Notes: a model not told the origin generated them from the sequence alone. A stretch of 64,000 nt of DNA from Hydrogenophaga taeniospiralis CCUG 15921 (GCF_001592305.1 NZ_BCWR01000005.1:186001-250000); one strand, 5' to 3'; counted from the stretch's first letter, positions 27,692 to 36,294 are shown. Translations and numbers: made by a program.

Positions 27692-27723
27692 TGGGCAATA
27701 AACAAACTTCTTTATATTCGTTT
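27692..27723 (+). promoter_or_regulatory. Candidate sulfur-starvation regulatory site (second copy)
   Basis: TTGGG-C-AATAAACAA, 11 variable bases, TATTCGTT: the same blocks and spacing as 21447-21478. It precedes the peroxiredoxin remnant and the small hydrolase gene. Confidence 0.55.
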
Positions 27724-27778
27724 GGGTATGTGACCTTGCTCTCCACAATGCGGACCTCTGCATTGAAGGAGCGCATTG

Positions 27779-27856
27779 ATGAGCACACTCAGACGGGGCG
27801 ACACCGCTCCAGGCGTCACCCAGGCGTCCACCGCCGATCCGCGGTCCGGCCGTTGA
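27779..27856 (+). pseudogene. N-terminal remnant of a 1-Cys peroxiredoxin (LsfA/PrxA type)
   Basis: A 25-codon frame begins MSTLRRGDTAPGVTQAST and then stops. The start resembles that of LsfA-type 1-Cys peroxiredoxins (MxLRLGDxAPDFxQxS), but the peroxidatic PVCTTE region and everything after it is gone. It is preceded by GAAGGAG and by the candidate sulfur-starvation site. In Pseudomonas, lsfA is induced by sulfate starvation, which fits the position. The assignment rests on a short stretch; it could instead be a short leader frame. Confidence 0.6.
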
Positions 27857-27869
27857 GACCGGAGGCGGC

Positions 27870-28430
27870 ATGTCCACACCCACGGTCATCATCGTGCCGG
27901 GTTGGCGCAATTCCGGCCCCGGGCACTGGCAGACGCTCTGGTGCGAGCGCCTGGGCCATGTGGTGCGCGTGGAGCAGGACGACTGGCTCTCGCCACAAAA
28001 GCGCGCCTGGGTGAACCGGCTGAGCGAGACCATCCTGCAGGTCCGCGGGCCCGTGGTGATCGTCGCGCACAGCCTGGGCTGCATCACCACCACCCACCTG
28101 CCCCTTGAAGCGGCCGCGCGTATCCAGGGCGCGTTGCTGGTGGCGCCGGCCGACCCGGAGCGGCGCGGCGTGTTGTCTGATTTCGCGCCCGTGCCCTACC
28201 AGAAGCTGCCCTACCGCAGCGTGCTGGTGGCCAGCGGCAACGACCCGTATTGCCCGGTGCGCCTGGCCGGGGCCTACGCCCGGGCCTGGGGCAGCGAGTT
28301 CGTGCGCCTCAACGAGGCCGGCCATATCAACGTGGACTCCGGTCACGGCGAGTGGCCGCTGGGCCTGGCCCTGCTGCAGTCGCTCGGGGCCGACGTAACG
28401 CCGGTCGTGCCGGCAGACGCCACTGCCTGA
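27870..28430 (+). CDS. RBBP9/YdeN-family alpha/beta hydrolase
   Basis: This is a small (186 residues) serine hydrolase. It has the family N-terminus VIIVPGWRNSGPGHWQTLWCERLG, the nucleophile elbow AHSLGC with the Ser near residue 68, the acid in ASGNDPYCP, and the catalytic His in EAGHINVDSGHGEWP. The physiological substrate of such proteins is unknown. It follows the peroxiredoxin remnant by 13 bp and therefore probably inherits its promoter. GGAGG lies upstream of the ATG. Confidence 0.88.
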   Translation: MSTPTVIIVPGWRNSGPGHWQTLWCERLGHVVRVEQDDWLSPQKRAWVNRLSETILQVRGPVVIVAHSLGCITTTHLPLEAAARIQGALLVAPADPERRGVLSDFAPVPYQKLPYRSVLVASGNDPYCPVRLAGAYARAWGSEFVRLNEAGHINVDSGHGEWPLGLALLQSLGADVTPVVPADATA

Positions 28431-28534
28431 CCGTCCTTACTCCTGATTCGAATAAGAGAACAAGAACAAGCCGTTGTTTCGCGGCGGGTCGATCTCCGCA
28501 TTCGATGTATTTCCTCTATCGGCTCACCTCTTTT
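28431..28534 (+). promoter_or_regulatory. AT-rich control region before the decayed sbp and cysTWA
   Basis: This stretch contains GATTCGAATAAGAGAACAAG and further AT-rich sequence in a GC-rich context. An ATTCG core is shared with the candidate CysB-type sites elsewhere in the window. No clear -35/-10 pair is visible. It may now drive cysT from more than 600 bp away. Confidence 0.35.
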
Positions 28535-28763
28535 ATGAAAACACCTGCAAGTTCACCTTCGGCACCCTGGCGCTGGCCGCCGCTTTCATCGCTTTGGTGC
28601 AGACATGCGCCCACGCAACGAAGCCGTGTTGAAGAAGTACGCCGCCGCGTTCAAGCCGATCAAGCTGTTTACCGTCAACGAGTACTTCGGCTCATTGGCC
28701 GACGCGCAGAAGCTGCACTTCAACGACGTTGGGCAGTTCGACAAGCTGTACACGAACAAGTAG
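28535..28763 (+). pseudogene. Decayed sulfate-binding protein gene (internal deletion plus frameshift)
   Basis: The 5' part, after a frameshift, reads KFTFGTLALAAAFIALVQT, a signal peptide. The 3' part from 28605 reads RNEAVLKKYAAAFKPIKLF, TVNEYFGSLADAQKLHF and NDVGQFDKLYTNK, the standard C-terminus of Sbp, ending in TAG. About 250 central codons are missing, and the two ends are in different frames. It sits upstream of cysTWA, the normal place of sbp. The intact paralogue at 21544-22557 shares the same C-terminal pattern ([22 protein letters not shown], then FDQIYAGSR). Confidence 0.85.
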
Positions 28764-28817
28764 GGCTCCGGGACCGCCCGCGTGTGCACCCACGCTCGGT
28801 GGCGTGGGCATGCGGTA

Positions 28818-29018
28818 TCAGGCCATGAACACTGCGATGAAGGCCAGCATGAAGATCAGGATGGCCGCCATGCAGGGCAGGACGAGGGGCATGTACCAGA
28901 TGACGGTATCGAGGATGTCTTGCGCCTGCTCATCGGCGTACACGCGCAGTTCCGGGTCGGAATATTCCAGCGGGTGTGCGGCCATGGCCTGGTCAGGTGC
29001 TAGGGCGGTGTGTTGCAT
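28818..29018 (-). CDS. Small single-pass membrane protein, unknown function
   Basis: This is a 66-residue frame starting at ATG 29018 with a strong AGGAG 7 bases upstream. A charged N-terminal half (DPELRVYADEQAQDILD) is followed by one hydrophobic helix (WYMPLVLPCMAAILIFMLAF). I do not recognise a family. It is transcribed against its neighbours, between the decayed sbp and cysT. The ribosome-binding site and the amphipathic-plus-membrane layout support a real gene. Confidence 0.6.
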   Translation of the reverse strand: MQHTALAPDQAMAAHPLEYSDPELRVYADEQAQDILDTVIWYMPLVLPCMAAILIFMLAFIAVFMA

Positions 29019-29195
29019 GGTGATCTCCTTGCAAAACTTCAACGGCAACGCGGCAGGCCATCGCCTGTGGGCGCCAACAGCTGTGCCGCACCCACAGCCT
29101 GATCCGGACGCGAAGGACCGTCAACCCCGCCGCTCTTGTGGCTATTCCCATCGCTCGGACTTGTCATGACGCGAAACCATGAAAAAAGCATTTCC

Positions 29196-30047
29196 ATGCC
29201 ATTGAGGACCCTCTCAAGACCCACACTCCGCGTGCTGCCTGGCTTCAACCTCACGCTCGGTTTCACGGTCTTCTACCTCTGCCTGATCGTGCTGATCCCG
29301 CTGTCGGCGCTGGTCTTCAAGACCTTCACACTGACCTGGCCGCAGTTCTGGGAGGCGGTCACGGCGCCGCGGGTGCTGGCCTCGTACCGGCTCACCTTCG
29401 GCGCGTCGTTCATGGCGGCGCTGGTGAACGTGGTGTTCGGCCTGCTGGTGGCCTGGGTGCTGGTGCGCTATTCCTTCCCGGGCAAGAAGATCGTGGACGC
29501 GCTGGTGGACCTGCCGTTTGCCTTGCCCACCGCCGTGGCCGGCATTTCACTCACCGCGCTGCTGGCCGGCAACGGCTGGATCGGTTCGCTGCTGGAGCCG
29601 CACGGCATCCAGCTCGCCTTCAACCCCAACGGCGTGGTGATCGCGCTCATCTTCATCGGCCTGCCTTTCGTGGTGCGCACGGTGCAGCCGGTGCTGGAAG
29701 ACGCCGAGAAGGAGCTGGAAGAGGCCGCGACCTGCCTGGGCGCCACGCGCTGGCAGACCTTCAGCCGCGTGATCTTCCCGAGCATTGCGCCCGCGCTGCT
29801 GACCGGCTTTGCCATGGCCTTCGCCCGCGCCGTGGGTGAATACGGCTCGGTCATCTTCATCGCCGGCAACATGCCCATGGTGTCCGAGATCACGCCGCTG
29901 ATCATCATCGGCAAGCTGGAGCAGTACGACTACGCGGGCGCCACCGCGGTCGCCACGGTGATGCTGGTGATCTCGTTTGCACTCCTGCTTGTGATCAATG
30001 GATTGCAAGGCTGGCAGCGCAAGCGTTCAGCGGGGAATTCGCAATGA
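29196..30047 (+). CDS. cysT: Sulfate/thiosulfate ABC transporter permease CysT
   Basis: This is one of the two membrane subunits of the sulfate permease, about 283 residues with six hydrophobic segments. The N-terminal [30 protein letters not shown] is the CysT hallmark (read in parts). The EAA loop [25 protein letters not shown] contacts CysA. The start is uncertain: ATG 29196 is chosen, and ATG 29166 is possible; neither has a good ribosome-binding site. It overlaps cysW by ATGA. Confidence 0.95.
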   Translation: MPLRTLSRPTLRVLPGFNLTLGFTVFYLCLIVLIPLSALVFKTFTLTWPQFWEAVTAPRVLASYRLTFGASFMAALVNVVFGLLVAWVLVRYSFPGKKIVDALVDLPFALPTAVAGISLTALLAGNGWIGSLLEPHGIQLAFNPNGVVIALIFIGLPFVVRTVQPVLEDAEKELEEAATCLGATRWQTFSRVIFPSIAPALLTGFAMAFARAVGEYGSVIFIAGNMPMVSEITPLIIIGKLEQYDYAGATAVATVMLVISFALLLVINGLQGWQRKRSAGNSQ

Positions 30048-30961
30048 GTGGCCAGAACAACATCCGCAGCGCCCAGCGCGGCACCACCGAAGTGCCCTGG
30101 ATCCGCTGGACGCTCACCGGCATCGCGCTGGTGTTCATGTTCCTCTTCCTGGTGTTGCCGCTGGCGGCGGTGTTCACCGAAGCCCTGCGCAAGGGCTGGG
30201 ACGCCTACCGGGAAGCGCTGAAGGAACCCGACGCCTGGGCGGCGATCCGCCTGACGCTGCTGACGGCCGCCGTGGCCGTACCGCTGAACCTGACGTTCGG
30301 CATTGCGGCCGCCTGGGCGATTGCCAAGTACGAGTTCAAGGGCAAGTCCTTCCTGACCACGCTGATCGACCTGCCGTTCTCCGTCTCGCCGGTGGTGGCC
30401 GGCCTGATCTATGTGCTGGTGTTCGGCGCGCAGGGCTGGTTCGGCCCCTGGCTGGCCGAGCACGACATCAAAATCGTGTTCGCCGTGCCCGGCATCATCC
30501 TGGCCACCATCTTCGTCACCTTCCCCTTCATCGCGCGCGAACTCATCCCTCTGATGCAGGCCCAGGGCAACGACGAGGAGCAGGCGGCCCAGGTGCTGGG
30601 CGCCACCGGCTGGCAGACCTTCTGGTACGTGACCCTACCCAACATCCAGTGGGGCCTGATCTACGGCGTGATCCTGTGCAACGCGCGGGCCATGGGCGAG
30701 TTCGGCGCGGTCTCGGTGGTCTCGGGCCACATCCGTGGCCAGACCAACACCATGCCGCTGCATGTGGAGATCCTCTACAACGAATACCAGTCGGTCGCCG
30801 CATTTGCCGTGGCCTCGCTGCTGGCCCTGCTGGCGCTGGTGACGCTGGCCATCAAGTCGGTGGCCGAGTGGCGCATGGAGCGCGAACTCAAGGCACTGGC
30901 CGAGCTGCCGCCCGAGCGGCCCATCCCTGCGCTGGGCGCCGCTGTCGGCGGCCTCCACTGA
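30044..30961 (+). CDS. cysW: Sulfate/thiosulfate ABC transporter permease CysW
   Basis: This is the partner membrane subunit of CysT, 305 residues. Family segments include [39 protein letters not shown] and the EAA loop [43 protein letters not shown] near the C-terminus is typical of CysW. It is coupled to cysT by a 4-bp overlap and followed by cysA after 18 bp. Confidence 0.97.
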   Translation: MSGQNNIRSAQRGTTEVPWIRWTLTGIALVFMFLFLVLPLAAVFTEALRKGWDAYREALKEPDAWAAIRLTLLTAAVAVPLNLTFGIAAAWAIAKYEFKGKSFLTTLIDLPFSVSPVVAGLIYVLVFGAQGWFGPWLAEHDIKIVFAVPGIILATIFVTFPFIARELIPLMQAQGNDEEQAAQVLGATGWQTFWYVTLPNIQWGLIYGVILCNARAMGEFGAVSVVSGHIRGQTNTMPLHVEILYNEYQSVAAFAVASLLALLALVTLAIKSVAEWRMERELKALAELPPERPIPALGAAVGGLH

Positions 30962-30979
30962 CCATCACCGGGAATTCCC

Positions 30980-32062
30980 ATGAGCATTGAAATCCGCAAC
31001 GTCAACAAGCACTTCGGCAGCTTCCAGGCCCTGCGCGACGTCAACCTCGATATCGCTTCGGGCGAACTGCTGGCGCTGCTCGGCCCCTCGGGCTGCGGCA
31101 AGACCACGCTGCTGCGCATCATCGCCGGGCTGGAAACGCCGGACACCGGCAGCATCCACTTCAGCGGCGAAGACACCACCGACGTGCACGTGCGCGAGCG
31201 CAACGTGGGTTTCGTGTTTCAGCACTACGCGCTGTTCCGCCACATGAGCGTGTTCGAGAACGTGGCCTTCGGCCTGCGCGTGAAGCCACGCGGCGAGCGC
31301 CCCAGCGAGGCTCAGATCAAACAGAAGGTGACCGACCTGCTCAAGCTGGTGCAGCTCGACTGGCTGGCCGACCGCTACCCCTCACAGCTCTCCGGCGGTC
31401 AGCGCCAGCGCATCGCGCTCGCCCGGGCGCTGGCGGTGGAGCCCCAGGTGCTGCTGCTCGACGAACCCTTTGGCGCGCTCGACGCCAAGGTGCGCAAGGA
31501 ACTGCGCCGCTGGCTGCGCCGCCTGCACGACGAGCTGCACGTCACCAGCATCTTCGTCACGCACGACCAGGAAGAAGCCCTGGAAGTGGCCGACCGCGTG
31601 GTGTTGATGAACCAGGGCGTGGTGGAGCAGTCGGGCTCGCCGCAGGATGTCTGGGACCACCCGGCCAGCCCGTTCGTGTACGGGTTCCTGGGTGACGTGA
31701 ACCTGTTCCATGGCCGCGCGCACGAAGGCCTGCTGCACCTGGGCGACGTGGCCATCGATTCCCCTGAACACGCCGAGACCCAGAACGCCCAGGCCTTCGC
31801 CTATGTGCGCCCGCACGACCTCGACGTGCAGCGCTACACGCCGGGCACCAGTGGCATCGTGGCCACGCTCAGCCGGGCCATCGTGGTCGGCCCGATCGCG
31901 CGGCTGGAACTCTTGCCGGTGGAGAACAATCAACCTGCGGGACACGACCCCCTGATCGAGGCGCAGATTCCTGCGCAACAATTCAGGGCGTCGGGCTTCA
32001 AGGACGGTGAGACACTGGTCGTCTCGCCGCGCAAGGCCCGCGTCTTCCTGCAAGGACACTGA
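30980..32062 (+). CDS. cysA: Sulfate/thiosulfate ABC transporter ATP-binding protein CysA
   Basis: CysA is the ATPase that drives sulfate import through CysT/CysW. It has 360 residues with Walker [10 protein letters not shown] (35-43), the Q-loop VFQHYALF, signature LSGGQ (137-141) and Walker B LLLDEP (D161, E162). The C-terminal TOBE-like domain (about 235-355) is the usual regulatory part. It ends at the point where dsbB begins. Confidence 0.97.
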   Translation: MSIEIRNVNKHFGSFQALRDVNLDIASGELLALLGPSGCGKTTLLRIIAGLETPDTGSIHFSGEDTTDVHVRERNVGFVFQHYALFRHMSVFENVAFGLRVKPRGERPSEAQIKQKVTDLLKLVQLDWLADRYPSQLSGGQRQRIALARALAVEPQVLLLDEPFGALDAKVRKELRRWLRRLHDELHVTSIFVTHDQEEALEVADRVVLMNQGVVEQSGSPQDVWDHPASPFVYGFLGDVNLFHGRAHEGLLHLGDVAIDSPEHAETQNAQAFAYVRPHDLDVQRYTPGTSGIVATLSRAIVVGPIARLELLPVENNQPAGHDPLIEAQIPAQQFRASGFKDGETLVVSPRKARVFLQGH

Positions 32063-32063
32063 T

Positions 32064-32594
32064 TTGTCATCCGCTCTACCCGCCCAAGCTCTCGCTCTCA
32101 TCGAACGTTTTCCCCGCCGCCTGCTCGCGCTGATTGCCCTGGGCTGCGTGGGCCTGCTCGCTTTTGGCCTGTACCTGCAGCATGTGGTGGGGCTGGAGCC
32201 GTGCCCCATGTGCATCGTGCAGCGTTACGCGCTGGTGCTGGTGGCGCTGGTGGCCGCCATTGCGGCTGCGCTGCCTGGTCGCGGCGCGCACGCGGTCGGC
32301 GCCGGCTTGATGGGCCTGCTGGCGGTCTCGGGTGCCTTCGTGGCCGCGCGCCAGAGCTGGCTGCAGTGGAACCCGCCCGAGATCCTGAGCTGCGGGCGCG
32401 ATTTTTACGGGATGATCGAGTCGTTTCCGCTCAAGCGGGCGATTCCCATGATCTTCAAGGGCAGCGGTGACTGTTCGGCCATCGATTGGACCTTCCTGGG
32501 CCTGACGATCGCGAACTGGTCGTTTCTCTGCTTCTCGCTGATCGCGCTGCTGGCCGTGCTGCTGCTGGTGCGCCGCGCACCCGCCAGCGCCTGA
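32064..32594 (+). CDS. dsbB: Disulfide bond formation protein DsbB
   Basis: DsbB is an inner-membrane protein that reoxidises DsbA and passes electrons to quinone. It has four hydrophobic helices, the first periplasmic pair C47-P-M-C50 (EPCPMCIVQRYAL), and the second pair C110 and C137 (ILSC and GSGDCS). The chosen start is TTG 32064 with AAGGA upstream, giving 176 residues. An upstream frame start at 32007 would lie inside cysA. It is probably co-transcribed with cysTWA. Confidence 0.9.
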   Translation: MSSALPAQALALIERFPRRLLALIALGCVGLLAFGLYLQHVVGLEPCPMCIVQRYALVLVALVAAIAAALPGRGAHAVGAGLMGLLAVSGAFVAARQSWLQWNPPEILSCGRDFYGMIESFPLKRAIPMIFKGSGDCSAIDWTFLGLTIANWSFLCFSLIALLAVLLLVRRAPASA

Positions 32595-32648
32595 GTCAAC
32601 GAAGGCCACGCGCCCGTGGCCCAATCCGGCCGACGCGTGCTGTGGCGT

Positions 32649-33989
32649 TCAACCCAGCTTTTTCACCAGCACCTGGCTCTTGCGGTCCCAGTTGTACTTT
32701 CGCTTGCGCGCCTCGGGCAGCCAGTCGGGGTTGACCTGCACGAAGCCGCGCTTGAGGAACCAGTGCATGGTGCGCGTGGTGAGCACGAAGATGCTCTGCA
32801 GGCCCTGCGCCTTGGCGCGGGTCTCGATGCGCTTGAGCAGCCGCTCGCCGTCGCCCTGGCTCTGCGTGTCGGGCGACACGGTGAGGGCGGCCATCTCGCC
32901 GGTGCGGGCCTCGGGGTAGGGGTAGAGCGCGGCGCAGCCGAAGATCACGCCGTCGTGTTCGATGATGGTGTAGTTGCCCGCGTCGCGTTCGATCTCGGTG
33001 CGGTCGCGCTTGACCAGGGTGCCGTCCTTTTCGAAAGGCTCGATCAGCGCCACGATGCCGCTCACGTCGTCCATGGTGGCTTCGCGCACGCTCTCCAGCT
33101 TCTCGTCCACCACCATGGTGCCGATGCCGTCGTGGGTGTAGATCTCCAGCAGCAGCGCGCCGTCCACCGCGAACGGCAGGATGTGGCTGCGCTCCACGCC
33201 GCCTTCGCAGGCGCGGATGCAGTGCTGCAGGTAGAAGGCCGTGTCGGTCGGTTGCGTGGGCGAGGGCAGGGCGGCGAGCATCTTCTTCGCGTCGGCCAGC
33301 GGCAGCTCGGTGTCGATCTCGCTTTCCGGGTCGGCCGCGTCCAGGCGGATGCCGGGCACCTCGGTCAGGAACATCAGCTTGTCGGCCTGCAGCGCTACGG
33401 CGATGGAGGTGGCCACGTCTTCCATCGTGAGGTTGAAGGCCTCGCCGGTGGGTGAAAAACCGAAGGGTGAGAGCAGCACCATGGCGCCCATGTCCAGCGT
33501 GCGCTGGATGCCTTCGGTGTCCACCTTGCGCACCAGGCCGGAGTGGATGAAGTCCACGCCGTCGATCAGGCCCACCGGGCGTGCGGTGATGAAGTTGCCC
33601 GAGATCACGCGCACCGTGGCGCCGGCCATGGGGGTGTTGGGCAGGCCCTGGCTGAAAGCGGCCTCGATCTCGTAGCGCAACTGTCCGGCGGCCTCCTGCG
33701 CGCAGTCCAGCGCCACCGAGTCGGTGATACGCATGCCGTGGGAGTACTTCGCCGCGTGGCCCTTGGCCTGGAGCTGCTCGTTCACCTGCGGGCGAAAGCC
33801 GTGCACCAGCACGATCTGCACGCCCATGCTCTGGATCAGCGCCAAATCCTGCGCGATCAGGGGCAACTTGCCCGCCGCGATGGCCTCACCGGCAATGCCC
33901 ACCACCAGCGTGTTGCCGCGGTGCTTGTGGATATAGGGCGCGACCGAGCGGAACCAGGGCACGAAGGTGAAGTTGAAGACGTTGGACAT
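32649..33989 (-). CDS. argA: Amino-acid N-acetyltransferase (N-acetylglutamate synthase)
   Basis: ArgA makes N-acetylglutamate, the first step of arginine synthesis. It has 446 residues. An N-terminal amino acid kinase-like domain (about 10-285: NTLVVGIAGEAIAAGKLPLI, VLVHGFRPQVNEQL, TARPVGLIDGVDF) binds arginine for feedback control. A C-terminal GNAT acetyltransferase (about 295-440) contains MAALTVSPDTQSQGDGERLL, where Q-x2-G-D-G is the acetyl-CoA loop. ATG 33989. It converges with dsbB. Confidence 0.96.
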   Translation of the reverse strand: MSNVFNFTFVPWFRSVAPYIHKHRGNTLVVGIAGEAIAAGKLPLIAQDLALIQSMGVQIVLVHGFRPQVNEQLQAKGHAAKYSHGMRITDSVALDCAQEAAGQLRYEIEAAFSQGLPNTPMAGATVRVISGNFITARPVGLIDGVDFIHSGLVRKVDTEGIQRTLDMGAMVLLSPFGFSPTGEAFNLTMEDVATSIAVALQADKLMFLTEVPGIRLDAADPESEIDTELPLADAKKMLAALPSPTQPTDTAFYLQHCIRACEGGVERSHILPFAVDGALLLEIYTHDGIGTMVVDEKLESVREATMDDVSGIVALIEPFEKDGTLVKRDRTEIERDAGNYTIIEHDGVIFGCAALYPYPEARTGEMAALTVSPDTQSQGDGERLLKRIETRAKAQGLQSIFVLTTRTMHWFLKRGFVQVNPDWLPEARKRKYNWDRKSQVLVKKLG

Positions 33990-34045
33990 GGGCGCAGACG
34001 CGGATGGGCAGGAGGTGTGGAGCGGTCGTCAAGACCAGTGCATGA

Positions 34046-36043
34046 TCATAAGCATCTGAGGCGCTCGCTTTCATGCCGTGGGTGAACCCGGGCGTCGCTG
34101 CCGAACTCGGCCAGTTTGCGGGCATATGGCTCCAGCACCAGCGCGTCGTGCGTGGTCTCTCCCGCATGGCCCACGGTGATGTGGTGCGGCCGCAGCAGAC
34201 CGCGCACATCCTCGGGCGCCAGCATGCCCTGGGTCAGCAAGGCTTGCACCAGGGTCGAGAGGGCCGCGCGGTGGCCGCTCAGCAGTGACCGGGCCCGCTC
34301 GTACTCGGCCTGCAGCAAGGATTCGATGGCGGCGTTGCTGGGTCCGACGTCGGTGTTCACGTGGTTGTCCATGTCCACGGTGACGTCGGTGTGGCTGATG
34401 CGGTCGCCGAAGCCGTGCAGGCGGACGTACCGGGAGGCCACTTCGGTGGCCTGGCGGTAGTCGTGCTCGGCGCCGGTGGTGCAGGCCATGTCGCCAAAGA
34501 CCAGGCTCTCTGCCACACGCCCGGCCAGGCTGACGCAGACGCGGTCCAGCAGGTTCTGGCGCGAAGTGACCTTCAGACCCACATAGCTGTTGTAGCCCCC
34601 CTCGAAAGATGCCAGGTTGATCTTGATCTCTTGAGGCGCCTGGCCAAACAGCAGGCAATACATCAGCCCGTGACCGGCTTCGTGCACCGCCAGCAGGGCC
34701 CGGAAATCGGCATTGGCGCGTTGCTTGATGCGGTTGAGCTCGAAGTTTACGGCCAGCCGGGTCCGCGGCGCGCCAGGGGTGGCGCCGGTCTTCACCACCA
34801 GATGGCGCCTGCCGGGGTCCAGGGCAATGGCATACACCTGGGTCCGGTCGGCTTCCTGCTCCAGCACCCACAACGCCGCCTTGACCAGGTTGGCGCTCAG
34901 GATGGCGTGCACCGAAGAAAACAGCGGCCGTGTGCCTTGCGCCGGAAACACCGAGTTGGCGTAGAGCTCATCGAGCACGTCCCGCTCCAGCGCCAGTTGC
35001 ACGCCGGTCTGCGCGAACACTTCCTGCGTGTAGCGGGTGCACAGGTCCCGAATCAGCCGCTCGTAGGTGCTTTTGCTGAGCGAGGGATAGATCACGTGTT
35101 CGTTGCCGAGCCGGGCGATCTGTTCGGGCTTGAAGCGTTCGCCCAGTGCTTTCTTCACGTCGATCAGGGACAGCCGCTGGGTCAATCGGTGAAAGATGTC
35201 CGCGTCGGTGTCGCAGTCCTGGACCCGCTGCGCGGTCTCCTGGTACATCTCGTCCAGGTTGCCGCAGACGAACACCAGCAACTGGCTGTAGTCGGTTTCC
35301 CAGGCCTGGCTGGACTGCTGGAAGCGCGTCACCAGCGCATGCACCTGCTCGGTGGGCCATTGCATGATCTCCACCAGCGGCTCTTTCAGTTTGAGCATGC
35401 GCTTGAGTTCCTGGGCATCCCATGCGTCCAGACGGTAGCGGTAGGGCCTCTTGCCCGCGCGGTCGCTGTCTTCGTCGTCCTCGCGTTCGGCCTCATAGCC
35501 GGCTTCGGCCAGTTTGCGCTCGATGGCGCCAAGCGCGCTGAGCGGCGGCGGCAGGCGACCGTCCGACAGCAGAGCCCAGACGTCCTGGTAGCGCTCGACC
35601 TTGGCGTCGTTGCCCTTGCGGTCGATGGTGCGGAAGCGCTGGAATTCGTCCAGCACGAGGATGCCCGGCTCGCCTTCGTGAATGCCCGAGTTCTCCAGCA
35701 TGCCGGAGATGGTCGAGCTGCGAAAGCCCGCGCCGTTGCTGAAGCCGTCCATCTGCACTTCGACAAACCGGTCGTAGAAACCCAGCAACTGCGCCAGACG
35801 GCGGGTGAGCTGGGTTTTTCCGGTGCCGGTCAGGCCCCAGAGGCAGACGATGACCGGCCGGTTGCACAGTTGCGGCAGAACGTACCAGGCACGAATGGCT
35901 TCCATCACGCGATCGATCACGTCGTCGATGCCGACGAGCTCGGTCTTCAACTGGAGCCGGGCCTGCTCGATGAGCTGTTGGCGCTGTGCCAGGGTGTCGC
36001 GGATGCCTTCCTGAGGCCCGCGCGGGGAGGTGTGCGTATGCAT
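34046..36043 (-). CDS. Soluble AAA+ (Clp-type) ATPase fused to an FtsH-type M41 metallopeptidase domain
   Basis: The 665-residue protein starts at ATG 36043 (MHTHTSPRG), two bases after the stop of the small gene upstream. The AAA+ module (about 35-400) has Walker A GLTGTGKT (70-77), Walker B ILVLDEF (128-134), a sensor-1 Asn in CGNLDE (N262), an Arg-finger region GERFKPEQIARLG (about 301-313) and a sensor-2-like GTRPL (380-384). This is the AAA2 plan of ClpX and the ClpA/B D2 domain, not that of FtsH. An acidic insert (186-194) interrupts it. The C-terminal part (about 440-640) is peptidase M41-like: zinc motif HEAGH at 454-458, LLDRVCVSLAGRVAESLVFGD, and a third metal ligand D528 in TGAEHDYRQATE. 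No membrane helix or signal peptide is seen. It is inferred to be an ATP-dependent cytosolic protease; I know of no named family with this architecture. Confidence 0.88.
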   Translation of the reverse strand: MHTHTSPRGPQEGIRDTLAQRQQLIEQARLQLKTELVGIDDVIDRVMEAIRAWYVLPQLCNRPVIVCLWGLTGTGKTQLTRRLAQLLGFYDRFVEVQMDGFSNGAGFRSSTISGMLENSGIHEGEPGILVLDEFQRFRTIDRKGNDAKVERYQDVWALLSDGRLPPPLSALGAIERKLAEAGYEAEREDDEDSDRAGKRPYRYRLDAWDAQELKRMLKLKEPLVEIMQWPTEQVHALVTRFQQSSQAWETDYSQLLVFVCGNLDEMYQETAQRVQDCDTDADIFHRLTQRLSLIDVKKALGERFKPEQIARLGNEHVIYPSLSKSTYERLIRDLCTRYTQEVFAQTGVQLALERDVLDELYANSVFPAQGTRPLFSSVHAILSANLVKAALWVLEQEADRTQVYAIALDPGRRHLVVKTGATPGAPRTRLAVNFELNRIKQRANADFRALLAVHEAGHGLMYCLLFGQAPQEIKINLASFEGGYNSYVGLKVTSRQNLLDRVCVSLAGRVAESLVFGDMACTTGAEHDYRQATEVASRYVRLHGFGDRISHTDVTVDMDNHVNTDVGPSNAAIESLLQAEYERARSLLSGHRAALSTLVQALLTQGMLAPEDVRGLLRPHHITVGHAGETTHDALVLEPYARKLAEFGSDARVHPRHESERLRCL

Positions 36044-36045
36044 AT

Positions 36046-36294
36046 TCAATCGATGTTTCGGTTTGACAGGGGCAGTGCTTTTTGCAAAGCCACCTTGTCT
36101 GCGCGGCGTTGGGCCGCATGGGTTCGGATGTGTTTGCCGGCAGCGCTGGACAGGCTGCGGCGGGCCAGAGCGGCGGCCACCGGGTTGCGCGGCGGGCCGG
36201 ACGCTTCCAGCTTGAGCACGAGGGGCTGCTTCATGCGACGCAGCTTCTTGATGTCGCCTTGCGCAAAGGCGCGCGACGGTTTTTGGGCACTCAT
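36046..36294 (-). CDS. Small basic protein encoded upstream of the AAA+/M41 protease
   Basis: This is an 82-residue, strongly basic protein (MSAQKPSRAFAQGDIKKLRR onward), rich in Lys, Arg and Ala with no acidic patch or membrane segment. It starts at ATG 36294 with CTGGAG 6 bases upstream and ends 2 bp before the protease start, so the two are surely co-translated. The family is not recognised. A nucleic acid- or ribosome-binding partner, or an adaptor or substrate of the protease, would fit the charge and position. Its ribosome-binding site can be paired into a hairpin with the preceding terminator. Confidence 0.75.
   Translation of the reverse strand: MSAQKPSRAFAQGDIKKLRRMKQPLVLKLEASGPPRNPVAAALARRSLSSAAGKHIRTHAAQRRADKVALQKALPLSNRNID

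Noticed and set aside
28605..28763. A 52-codon gene of its own.
   Set aside because: It is the C-terminus of a sulfate-binding protein; with the frameshifted signal peptide upstream it is better read as one pseudogene.
32602..32622. A terminator between dsbB and argA.
   Set aside because: GGCCACG and CCGTGGCC form a hairpin, but there is no U-tract on either strand, so intrinsic termination is not supported.
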